Of a stretch of DNA of 7,897 bases, positions 1 to 6,060 are shown piece after piece; position 1 is the stretch's first letter, and each line of letters begins with the position of its first letter. The notes beneath the pieces are model-generated. The model was not told the origin of the DNA and did not search any database. It saw nothing but the letters and a program-made list of their open reading frames with translations. The DNA is taken from assembly GCA_020048295.1 (NCBI GenBank), contig JAIFMT010000065.1, forward strand, positions 1-7,897, in the 5' to 3' direction. Made by a program: the position numbers and the translations under genes. The stretch comes from Rhodoferax sp. (GTDB taxonomy: Bacteria; Pseudomonadota; Gammaproteobacteria; Burkholderiales; Burkholderiaceae).

Positions 1-377
1 TCAGGGTTGCTGGCGGGCGTGGTTATATTGAATATCCTCTGATTACGTATGAATATTTATATGATTTCAAGGTGCATCTGAATTTTGTGAAGTTTGATTT
101 TGAATGTCGAACGTTGAACTATCTTCCAAAAGAAAAGACTGGTTTTCGTGAGTTTTCTGACGTGAGTTTGTTCTTTAATCGAATGCTGGAGAACGGTTGG
201 GATGATTTGTGTTCTGCCAATAAGGCTTTGTTCTTCGAAGGATTTGAATTTACGCAACCGTTTTCGGTAAAGGAATCTGATTCAATACCCTGTCTGCTGC
301 CACCCCGTTCGGCAATTCCCTCCAAGGCGATTATTCGTAAATTACTCGGACGGATCATGAATGTCGCCGGTTTGTAA
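1..377 (+). CDS. C-terminal part of a probable class I SAM-dependent methyltransferase (5' end outside the window)
   Basis: The reading frame starting at base 3 is open from the window edge to a TAA at 375-377, giving the last 124 or so residues of a longer protein. The N-terminal part, where a SAM-binding glycine motif would lie, is not visible. The visible part starts with a GRGYIEYP segment followed by an aromatic-rich stretch (TYEYLYDFKVHLNF) and later FEGFEFTQPF. From memory this resembles the C-terminal half of methyltransferases found in polysaccharide clusters, where a conserved Ile-Glu-x-Pro follows the SAM fold. Such enzymes usually O- or N-methylate a sugar or a glycan end. Composition is low in GC (the line from 121 to 180 is 35%), unlike the gene that follows, which suggests separate acquisition. 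The coding assignment is firm; the function is tentative and it could be another sugar-modifying enzyme. Confidence 0.55.
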   Translation, partial: RVAGGRGYIEYPLITYEYLYDFKVHLNFVKFDFECRTLNYLPKEKTGFREFSDVSLFFNRMLENGWDDLCSANKALFFEGFEFTQPFSVKESDSIPCLLPPRSAIPSKAIIRKLLGRIMNVAGL

Positions 378-400
378 TCTATTCTCTACATGCAAACCAG

Positions 401-1282
401 ATGATAGGTATTCGACTTGAGGGTGGTTTGGGCAATCAGCTTTTTCAATATGCTGCGGGGCGGGCGCTGGCGATACGGCATCAGACCGGCTTGCTGATGG
501 ATCTGTCTGCTTTGACACGGAATTTGTCTCGCGTCACCGTTCGTTCGTTTGAACTGGACCGTTTTTCGCATGCTGGCCAGGTGATGGAACCCGATGCAGC
601 GAAGTGGCTGCCATGGCTGCGCCGGATGCCGGCGCTGTCAACGTGGGTGAGTCCCTGGCGTATTGCCGTTGAACGGGGCACGGCCTGGAATTCCGGTTTT
701 GAACGCCTGCCCGACCAAACCTATTTGGCAGGCTATTGGCAGAGTTATCGCTATGGCGTGCCGATCAATCGAATCCTGGCACAAGAGTTGGAACCGGTGC
801 AGTCGCTTTCGCAAGCCAGTCAGACCGTGGCAGACCAAATCACGGCTTGTGCGTCAGTTGCGGTGCATGTCCGGCGCGGTGACTATGTGTCGCTGGCCAG
901 TGCGGCCAGCTTTCATGGTGCATTGCCACTTTCTTATTACCAGGCTGCACTCCAACGTGTCTGCGAAACGGTCCCTGGGGCGCAGGTTTTTGTTTTTTCC
1001 GACGATCCGCAATGGTGTCGTGAGAATTTGGCATGGCGCGGCGCGGTGAACTACGTCTGCCACAACACCGGAGCGGATGCCTGGCAAGATCTGGTCTTGA
1101 TGGGGCGCTGTCGTCACCATGTCATCGCCAACAGCTCATTTAGCTGGTGGGGTGCCTGGTTGGCAGACCAACGCTGGGGTGTGGATGGCCGCCTGGTGAT
1201 TGCGCCAAAGCGGTGGTTTGCGGGCGTGGAACAGCAGAATTTGCAGGATCGATATCCCGCGCATTGGGAGCCACTGTGGTGA
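401..1282 (+). CDS. GT11 family glycosyltransferase (alpha-1,2-fucosyltransferase type)
   Basis: This 293-residue protein fits the usual length of bacterial GT11 enzymes, which transfer L-fucose (GDP-fucose donor) in alpha-1,2 linkage to a galactose-like acceptor at the cytoplasmic face of the inner membrane. It opens with the family hallmark GGLGNQLFQYAAGRA (residues 8-22). It carries the donor-binding motif HVRRGDY at 156-162, a VFSDD segment at 198-202, and the conserved NSSFSWWGAWL block at 244-254. The ATG at 401 is chosen because the family motif begins only a few residues later; there is no strong Shine-Dalgarno sequence. The start lies 23 bases after the previous stop. The stop overlaps the next gene's GTG by four bases, so the two are probably translationally coupled. 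Family assignment is firm. Fucose as the sugar is inferred; no GDP-fucose synthesis genes lie in the window, and some relatives may use other donors or linkages. Confidence 0.9.
   Translation: MIGIRLEGGLGNQLFQYAAGRALAIRHQTGLLMDLSALTRNLSRVTVRSFELDRFSHAGQVMEPDAAKWLPWLRRMPALSTWVSPWRIAVERGTAWNSGFERLPDQTYLAGYWQSYRYGVPINRILAQELEPVQSLSQASQTVADQITACASVAVHVRRGDYVSLASAASFHGALPLSYYQAALQRVCETVPGAQVFVFSDDPQWCRENLAWRGAVNYVCHNTGADAWQDLVLMGRCRHHVIANSSFSWWGAWLADQRWGVDGRLVIAPKRWFAGVEQQNLQDRYPAHWEPLW
1266..1270 (+). promoter_or_regulatory. Ribosome binding site that fixes the GTG start of the GT2 gene
   Basis: GGGAG lies inside the 3' end of the GT11 gene, 8 bases before the GTG at 1279. That GTG overlaps the GT11 stop as GTGA. 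The frame stays open further upstream, so this site is the main reason for choosing 1279 over earlier possible starts. Confidence 0.6.
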
Positions 1283-2118
1283 ATGCAGGATTGCATCCGC
1301 TGCTAACTGGCCATGATTCCAGTTCGACCGATGTACCCGCAGTGTCATGGTTGCTCTGCACGCATGTTGTTGACGAGAAGTTTCGCTTGGCGGTGATGTC
1401 TTGTCTGCAGCAGAGTTTTGCTGATTTTGAACTGGTGTTGGTGATTAATGGTGCGGCCGCGCAGCATGCTTCGCAGGTGGCCAGGGACTGGTTTGGGCAG
1501 GACGCGCGGGTACGGATATTCACCACCGCAGTGCGTCACCTGATCTTCAGCCTGTCGCTCGGGCTGCACCACGCGCGCGCTGACCTTGTTGCGCGCATGG
1601 ACAGTGATGATTTGTCGGCGCCTGATCGACTGATGCGGCAGGTGGCGTTCATGCGCGAGCACCCCGAGGTCGCCGTGCTGGGCAGCGCTTACGACATCAT
1701 CAATGCAAACGGAGAGCCCGAACAGACGATCACGCTGCCCGAAACCGACGCTGCCGTGCGGCGCGCCTTGTTGTGGGGCAACCCGCTGTGCCATCCCAGT
1801 GTGATGTTTCGGCGGCAGGTGGTGCTCGATGTGGGGGGCTATCTTGGCGGCCTGCACGCCGAGGACTACGATCTCTGGCTGCGCCTGGCGGCTGATCCGG
1901 CCCTCAAGTTTGCCAATCTGGCTGTGGTTTGCCTTGGCTACCGCAGTGTGGGTGTGGGCACAGCGCGCCGGGCGCGCTCGGGCTATGCATCCATGGCTTC
2001 GGCGCAGTTTCGGCATTTTGTCAATGGCTTTGGCGTTCGCTGGCTGCTTGCGGCCTGCCTGTCCACGCTCAAAGCCTTTGTTCGTTCTGCCCGAGTGAGT
2101 TCAGGCAAGACGCCATGA
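1279..2118 (+). CDS. GT2 family (GT-A fold) glycosyltransferase
   Basis: From the GTG at 1279 the protein is 279 residues, typical for a single-domain inverting GT2 enzyme that adds a sugar from a nucleotide-sugar donor to the growing lipid-linked unit in the cytoplasm. Visible features are an N-terminal beta strand (VSWLLCTH, 22-29), the helix and strand SCLQQSFADFELVLVING (41-58), the metal-binding DSDD at 108-111, the GNPLCHPSVMFRR acceptor-side segment (167-179), and EDYDLWLRL at 195-203 with the acidic pair expected to supply the catalytic base. The start is chosen on a GGGAG site 8 bases upstream and the GTGA overlap with the GT11 stop. Starting earlier would only add translated GT11 sequence from another frame. 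The stop overlaps the next ATG (ATGA at 2115-2118). The sugar specificity cannot be read from sequence. Confidence 0.88.
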   Translation: MNAGLHPLLTGHDSSSTDVPAVSWLLCTHVVDEKFRLAVMSCLQQSFADFELVLVINGAAAQHASQVARDWFGQDARVRIFTTAVRHLIFSLSLGLHHARADLVARMDSDDLSAPDRLMRQVAFMREHPEVAVLGSAYDIINANGEPEQTITLPETDAAVRRALLWGNPLCHPSVMFRRQVVLDVGGYLGGLHAEDYDLWLRLAADPALKFANLAVVCLGYRSVGVGTARRARSGYASMASAQFRHFVNGFGVRWLLAACLSTLKAFVRSARVSSGKTP

Positions 2119-4076
2119 AAACCCTTGCCATCATCTCCAGTCAGGCATTTTCCCTGGTCAATTTCCGTGGCCGGCTGATTGCCGATTTGGTGGCCAATGG
2201 GGTCAAGGTGTATGCCCTGGCACCGGACTTCACCGAAACCTTTCGGGCCCAGGTGCGCGCGCTTGGTGCGCTGCCGGTGGATTTTGAACTGGCCCGAACC
2301 GGCATGAGTCCCTGGCGAGATCTGCTGGATATGTTCAGACTGACACGGCTGCTGCGCGCGTTGAAGCCAGATGTCAGCTTGGGCTATTTCATCAAGCCCG
2401 TGATTTACGGCACCATTGCGGCCTGGGTTGCAGGGGTGCCGCACCGGGTGGCAATGATTGAGGGCTTGGGCTATATCTATACGCCAAGCGGTGACCGGTT
2501 GACCTGGAAACGGCGTCTGCTGCGCAAAAGCGTCTCACTGCTGTACCGCACCGCGCTGGGGTTGGCGCAGCGTGTCGTTTTTCTCAACAAGGACGACATT
2601 GCTGATTTTCTGAACAATGGCTTGGTCAGGTCGTCCAAGGTTGAACATCTGCCGGGTATTGGTGTGGACCTGAATGATTGGCAGGCCGTGCCAGCGGTGC
2701 AGCAGCCGGTGACTTTTTTGCTGGCGGCGCGGCTGCTGCGCGAGAAGGGAGTTGTCGAATACGCGCAAGCTGCAGCCCGAGTCAAGCAGGCAGATCCGCA
2801 AACCCGTTTTATCCTGCTTGGCGCACTCGACCCCAATCCTGGCGGATTGGCGGTTTCGCAGGTGCAGGGCTTTGTCGATGCGGGCATTCTTGAATGGCCG
2901 GGGCACGTCAACCTCAAGCCCTGGATGGCGCAGGCCAGCGTTTATGTGTTGCCGTCGTACCGCGAGGGTTTGCCGCGCAGCACACAAGAGGCCATGGCGA
3001 TGGGGCGCGCCGTGATCACCACCGATGTGCCAGGCTGTCGTGAGACCGTGGTCGATGGCCAGAATGGTTTTTTGGTGCCGGTGCGCGATGTGGCGGCGTT
3101 GGCCGAAGCGATGCTGAAATTTGTGCGCCAACCCGGGCTGATCACGCCGATGGGCATTGAAAGCAGGCGCTTGGCCGAGCAGCGCTTTGATGTCAACATC
3201 ATCAATCCCCAGTTGCTCAGGATTTTGCAGTGTGCCAGCCCTGCGGGTGAATTCACACCAGATCAATGGCGAACCGAAGCCAGCACCCACCCCGTGCAGC
3301 CGGTCACGCAGGCGACGACGGATGTTGTGGTTTCTGTGTCGGTTGTCAGTCACGGGCAAATTGGCTTGGTCAGCTTGCTGCTGCAAGATATTGAACGGCA
3401 TTGCCAGGCTGAACGAATTGAGTTGATCTTGACACTGAATTTTGAAGAAGTTTTGCCATTTGATCCAGCAGCCTTCTTTTTTCCAATCACTGTGATCCGC
3501 AATGCCAAGCCCAAGGGGTTCGGCGCAAACCATAATCACGCGCTCAAAGGTGCCAGGGGCGACTTTTTTTGTGTGGTCAATCCGGATATCCGGTTTGACG
3601 TGAGTCCATTTTCAATATTGCTCGAATGTTTTCAGAATTTGAATATTGGTGTCGTTGCACCTCTTGTGTATGGACCCTCCGGCGAAATCGAGGACAGCAC
3701 CCGGATGTTTCCAACACCGCGCAAGATTATTCAAAAGGCTTTCTCCAGGGGAGTCGTAAGAGACTATCCAGCGGGTCTTGATCTGGTACACCCCGATTGG
3801 GTGGGTGGCATGTTCATGTTGTTTCGGCGATCGGTGTTTGAGTTGCTGCAGGGATTCGATGAGCGATATTTTTTGTATTACGAAGATGTTGACATATGTG
3901 CCAGAATCAAACTGGCAAACTACCAGGCAGTGTTATGTTCTTCCAGCCCTATTGTTCACCATGCCCAGCGCAGTAGCCACAGCAATATCAGGTATTTGCG
4001 CTGGCATCTTATGAGTATGTTACGTTTTTTCACGTCACCGGTTTATAAACAACTGCGCAGCTTGAGCTGGTTATGA
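2115..4076 (+). CDS. Two-domain glycosyltransferase: N-terminal GT4 (PglA-like) fused to C-terminal GT2 (rhamnosyltransferase-like)
   Basis: This is one uninterrupted frame of 653 residues, about twice the size of a normal glycosyltransferase. Residues 1-372 form a complete GT-B enzyme: NFRGRLIADL near the N-terminus, the KPVIYGTIAAW and MIEGLGYIY segments (94-122) seen in the PglA-like GT4 group, LLAARLLREKGV (202-213) opening the nucleotide-binding half, and the EX7E motif E284/E292. A Pro/Thr/Gln-rich linker covers about 373-402. Residues 403-653 form a complete GT-A enzyme: VSVVSHGQ (408-415), GFGANHNHA (468-476), VNPDIRF (488-494, the metal-site equivalent), GGMFMLFRR (564-572) and YEDVDI (589-594). 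Both catalytic sets look intact, so it probably performs two successive transfers. The ATG at 2115 overlaps the preceding stop, with AGG about 9 bases upstream. Earlier in-frame starts would read into the previous gene. The stop overlaps the next ATG. The GT2 half is AT-richer than the GT4 half. Confidence 0.88.
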   Translation: MKTLAIISSQAFSLVNFRGRLIADLVANGVKVYALAPDFTETFRAQVRALGALPVDFELARTGMSPWRDLLDMFRLTRLLRALKPDVSLGYFIKPVIYGTIAAWVAGVPHRVAMIEGLGYIYTPSGDRLTWKRRLLRKSVSLLYRTALGLAQRVVFLNKDDIADFLNNGLVRSSKVEHLPGIGVDLNDWQAVPAVQQPVTFLLAARLLREKGVVEYAQAAARVKQADPQTRFILLGALDPNPGGLAVSQVQGFVDAGILEWPGHVNLKPWMAQASVYVLPSYREGLPRSTQEAMAMGRAVITTDVPGCRETVVDGQNGFLVPVRDVAALAEAMLKFVRQPGLITPMGIESRRLAEQRFDVNIINPQLLRILQCASPAGEFTPDQWRTEASTHPVQPVTQATTDVVVSVSVVSHGQIGLVSLLLQDIERHCQAERIELILTLNFEEVLPFDPAAFFFPITVIRNAKPKGFGANHNHALKGARGDFFCVVNPDIRFDVSPFSILLECFQNLNIGVVAPLVYGPSGEIEDSTRMFPTPRKIIQKAFSRGVVRDYPAGLDLVHPDWVGGMFMLFRRSVFELLQGFDERYFLYYEDVDICARIKLANYQAVLCSSSPIVHHAQRSSHSNIRYLRWHLMSMLRFFTSPVYKQLRSLSWL

Positions 4077-5014
4077 CACTCCTCATTACCGGAGCCAGTG
4101 GTCTGGTTGGGCAGGCAGTCTGCCGGTTACTTGCGAGTCGTGGTCTGGCTTTGCGCGCAGCCGTTCGCTCAGTATCAGCAGGCGTGGCTGATGTCGAACA
4201 ACTGACTGTGGGCAACATCGATGGTCAGACCGACTGGCATGCGGCCCTGGGAGGTGTTGATTGTGTGGTGCATCTGGCAGCCCGGGTGCATGTCATGCAA
4301 GAGGATGCCGCCGACCCGCTGGCCGAGTTTCGCAGCGTCAATGTGCATGGCACGCTGAATCTGGCGCGTCAGGCGGCAGCCGCAGGTGTGCGGCGTTTGG
4401 TGTATATCAGTTCGGTCAAGGTCAATGGCGAATCCACCTTGCCCGGACGACCATTTACTGAGGACAACCCGCCCAACCCGCAAGATGCCTACGGCCAAAG
4501 CAAATATGAAGCTGAGCAAGGGCTGCTGCAAATAGCTCCACAAACGGGCATGGAAGTGGTCGTCATCCGGCCACCGTTGGTGTATGGTCCGGGTGTGAAG
4601 GCCAACTTTGCCGCACTGATGCGGGCTGTGCAACGCGGCTGGCCGCTGCCACTCGGGGCCATCGATAACCGGCGCAGCCTGGTGGCGCTGGACAATCTGG
4701 TTGACTTCATCGACATCTGCTGCACGCACCCGCAGGCCGCCAATCAGATTTTTCTGGTTAGCGACGGACAGGATGTCTCCACCCCTGCGCTGGTGCGAGC
4801 CATTGCGCAAGCCGGCGGGTGGTCTGCACACCTGCTGTCCGTGCCGGTGTGGACGTTGCGCGCGGGGGCCGCGCTGGTTGGCAAGGCCGGTGCGGCCGAG
4901 CGTCTGTGTGGCAACTTGCAGCTTGATATTTCCAAAGCGCGCAGCCTGCTGGGCTGGACGCCCCCGTTGTCGCTGGCGGCGGGGCTACGCCAAACGGTCA
5001 ACGGATGCTCTTAA
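4073..5014 (+). CDS. Extended SDR nucleotide-sugar epimerase/4-reductase (WbpV/WreQ-like)
   Basis: This 313-residue NAD(P)-dependent enzyme belongs to the epimerase/dehydratase family. The N-terminal Rossmann motif is TGASGLVG (6-13), the VVHLAARVHV strand is at 65-74, catalytic Ser lies in YISSVK (111-116), and Tyr140/Lys144 form the YxxxK pair. RPPLVYGPG (166-174) and the C-terminal LLGWTPPLSL (292-301) are typical of the family. Related proteins next to an initiating sugar transferase and a WbpM-like dehydratase reduce UDP-4-keto-6-deoxy-GlcNAc to UDP-QuiNAc or UDP-FucNAc. Both partners are present here, at 5112 and 6211, which supports that role over a plain UDP-glucose 4-epimerase. Sequence alone does not decide QuiNAc against FucNAc. 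The ATG overlaps the stop of the fusion glycosyltransferase as ATGA, so translation is probably coupled. The stop is followed by the 97-base gap before the phosphoglycosyl transferase. Confidence 0.82.
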   Translation: MTLLITGASGLVGQAVCRLLASRGLALRAAVRSVSAGVADVEQLTVGNIDGQTDWHAALGGVDCVVHLAARVHVMQEDAADPLAEFRSVNVHGTLNLARQAAAAGVRRLVYISSVKVNGESTLPGRPFTEDNPPNPQDAYGQSKYEAEQGLLQIAPQTGMEVVVIRPPLVYGPGVKANFAALMRAVQRGWPLPLGAIDNRRSLVALDNLVDFIDICCTHPQAANQIFLVSDGQDVSTPALVRAIAQAGGWSAHLLSVPVWTLRAGAALVGKAGAAERLCGNLQLDISKARSLLGWTPPLSLAAGLRQTVNGCS

Positions 5015-5018
5015 TGTA

Positions 5019-5062
5019 ATAGCTATCTGCGCAATATACATAAGCGCTAGAGGTTAAAATGA
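5019..5062 (+). repeat. Candidate Comamonadaceae-type intergenic palindromic motif
   Basis: After the SDR stop there is ATAGCTATCTGCGC, a short AT-rich spacer, then AAGCGCTAGAGG and TTAAAATGAT. GCGC at 5029-5032 can pair with GCGC at 5044-5047, and AGCGCT (5043-5048) is itself a palindrome. The stem is short and imperfect, so it is not a convincing terminator. From memory, similar motifs (an ATAGCT block, then an AAGCGCT block, then GAGG and A-rich sequence) are scattered between genes of Comamonadaceae. Only one copy is in this window, so its repeat nature cannot be shown here. Confidence 0.35.
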
Positions 5063-5115
5063 TATATAAATGTTGCCCAACTCAATGGGCTTTCACCCTG
5101 TTACCGATGCCATGA
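5059..5115 (+). other. Possible 18-codon leader ORF before the phosphoglycosyl transferase
   Basis: An ATG at 5059 has a good Shine-Dalgarno sequence (AGAGG, 5049-5053) 5 bases upstream. It opens an ORF encoding MIYKCCPTQWAFTLLPMP that ends in TGA at 5113-5115. That stop overlaps the ATG at 5112, the best start of the next gene by family alignment, in the same ATGA arrangement used between the other genes. The downstream ATG has no ribosome site of its own, so the leader could supply ribosomes by coupling. The ATG lies at the edge of the putative repeat motif, so chance is a real alternative. No protein family is recognised. Confidence 0.25.
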
Positions 5116-5672
5116 AAAGATCATTTGACCTGTTGCTTTCGCTGCTGGTGGCGGGTATCTTTTTGTTGCCCGTGCTGATGGTGGCTTTAGCAGTGTGGAT
5201 AAGTTCTCCGGGTCCGGTGCTGTATTGGTCGGACCGGGTTGGACGCAATAATCAGATATTCAAAATGCCCAAATTTCGCAGTATGCGTACCGATACCCCA
5301 GCTGTAGCCACCCATTTGTTGAATAACCCAGAGACTTATCTGACCCCAATTGGCGGCTTTCTGCGCAAGAGCAGTCTGGATGAATTGCCACAGTTGTGGA
5401 GCATTATCAAGGGCGACATGAGTTTTGTCGGTCCACGGCCTGCACTGTTTAATCAGCAAGACCTGATTGAATTGAGAACACGGGCTGGCGTTCATCGTCT
5501 GGTACCGGGTTTGACAGGCTGGGCACAAATCAATGGGCGTGATGAGTTGCCTATTCCTGAAAAAGTGGCACTCGATGTGGAGTACCTGTGCCGTCAGTCC
5601 ATTTTATTTGATATAAAAATTATCTTTTTGACGGCAGTGAGGGTTTTAAGAAGGGATAATGTGTCTCACTAA
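5112..5672 (+). CDS. Small monotopic phosphoglycosyl transferase (initiating bacterial sugar transferase, PF02397 type; WreU/PglC-like)
   Basis: This protein starts the lipid-linked glycan by moving a sugar-1-phosphate from a UDP-sugar to undecaprenyl phosphate at the inner face of the inner membrane. From the ATG at 5112 it is 186 residues, the size of the minimal PglC-type enzymes, without the extra membrane helices of WcaJ or WbaP. The N-terminal hydrophobic segment (about 5-30, with Pro20) is the re-entrant membrane helix. SSPGPVLY (31-38), VGRNNQIF (43-50) and KFRSMR (54-59) follow. The catalytic Asp-Glu pair is D90/E91 in SSLDELPQLW. FVGPRPAL (105-112) and PGLTGWAQINGRDE (132-145) complete the signature. 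An in-frame ATG at 5070 would give 200 residues. I prefer 5112 because family members usually begin with a short Met-Lys/Arg start right before the FDLLLSLL helix. The last 25 or so codons are AT-rich. QuiNAc or FucNAc as substrate is inferred from neighbours. Confidence 0.9.
   Translation: MKRSFDLLLSLLVAGIFLLPVLMVALAVWISSPGPVLYWSDRVGRNNQIFKMPKFRSMRTDTPAVATHLLNNPETYLTPIGGFLRKSSLDELPQLWSIIKGDMSFVGPRPALFNQQDLIELRTRAGVHRLVPGLTGWAQINGRDELPIPEKVALDVEYLCRQSILFDIKIIFLTAVRVLRRDNVSH
5628..5660 (+). promoter_or_regulatory. Weak candidate promoter for the H-NS-like gene
   Basis: Inside the AT-rich 3' end of the phosphoglycosyl transferase, TTGACG (5628-5633) resembles a -35 box and GATAAT (5655-5660) a -10 box. 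The 21-base spacer is longer than the optimal 17, which lowers the case. Transcription from here would leave a leader of roughly 65-70 bases before the start at 5735. An AT-rich upstream region would also suit binding by an H-NS-type protein. Confidence 0.22.
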
Positions 5673-5723
5673 AATAATGACCTAAAGAAGAGGTTGCCAG
5701 GGGTTGCATGAACTTTAACTTAC

Positions 5724-5728
5724 AGGTG
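5724..5728 (+). promoter_or_regulatory. Ribosome binding site for the H-NS-like gene
   Basis: AGGTG lies 6 bases before the ATG at 5735, supporting the start that gives the usual MSQLIEIQ beginning. A competing AGGGG (5699-5703) sits 4 bases before the in-frame ATG at 5708, which would add nine residues, so both starts remain possible. Confidence 0.5.
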
Positions 5729-5734
5729 CTAGAT

Positions 5735-6058
5735 ATGAGTCAATTGATTGAAATACAAAACCAGATCGCCATTTTGCAAAAGCAGGCCGAGGAGATCAAG
5801 GCACAGGAATTCACCCAGACGGTGCAAGAAATCCTGGCCAAAATGGAGGCGTTTGGTATCACCGTGGCAGACTTGGAAGGTGCCAAGGGTCGTCCTCGCA
5901 AGTCCGCTGGCAGCGCCACCAAATCGCTGAACCCGGCACCCGCTAAGTTTCGTGGCCCCAACGGTGAAACCTGGAGCGGTCGTGGCCTGATGCCGCGCTG
6001 GTTGGCCGCGCTGGTGGCGCAAGGTCGCACAAAAGAAGACTTCGCCATCGCCGACTGA
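5735..6058 (+). CDS. H-NS family nucleoid-associated protein
   Basis: This 107-residue protein has the layout of betaproteobacterial H-NS-like silencers, which oligomerise along AT-rich DNA, shape the nucleoid and repress foreign genes. Residues 1-47 are predicted coiled-coil oligomerisation sequence (SQLIEIQNQIAILQKQAEEI, then VQEILAKMEAFGI). A basic linker with KGRPRK (51-56) follows. The C-terminal DNA-binding domain is KFRGPNGETWSGRGLMPRWL (71-90). The GRG tripeptide (82-84) sits at the DNA-contact loop, followed by Leu where H-NS of enterics has QGR; RGL variants are, from memory, common in this order. The start at 5735 has an AGGTG site; an ATG at 5708 is possible. The gene lies 62 bases after the phosphoglycosyl transferase and is the only non-sugar gene in the window. 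It may regulate the locus or simply be a passenger. Stem-loops follow the stop. Confidence 0.9.
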   Translation: MSQLIEIQNQIAILQKQAEEIKAQEFTQTVQEILAKMEAFGITVADLEGAKGRPRKSAGSATKSLNPAPAKFRGPNGETWSGRGLMPRWLAALVAQGRTKEDFAIAD

Positions 6059-6060
6059 CC

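Noticed and set aside
1147..1278. Extended N-terminus for the GT2 gene (in-frame open sequence upstream of 1279)
   Set aside because: This stretch is the GT11 coding end read in another frame, and the best ribosome site points to the GTG at 1279.
1345..2016. Minus-strand open frame of 223 codons opposite the GT2 gene
   Set aside because: The product is rich in His, Arg and Ala with no family resemblance, while the + strand shows intact GT2 motifs. It is a shadow in high-GC DNA.
1929..2114. Extended N-terminus for the fusion glycosyltransferase
   Set aside because: It would overlap the GT2 gene by nearly 190 bases. The ATG at 2115 gives the normal GT4 N-terminal strand and the ATGA overlap.
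3396..3480. Missing canonical Asp-Asp-Gly-Ser in the GT2 half of the fusion (ILTLNFEE instead)
   Set aside because: From memory, GT2 proteins of this GFGANHN/NPDIR subgroup normally have an Asn-containing strand here, so it is probably the family norm rather than a lost active site.
2535..3539. Long minus-strand open frame of 334 codons opposite the GT4 half
   Set aside because: It has no recognisable domain or ribosome site, its composition is that of a reverse-frame shadow, and the + strand carries a clear glycosyltransferase over the same bases.
5694..5722. TTGCCA / TTAACT as a promoter just before the H-NS-like gene
   Set aside because: The -10 match is poor and transcription would begin almost at the start codon, leaving no room for the ribosome site.
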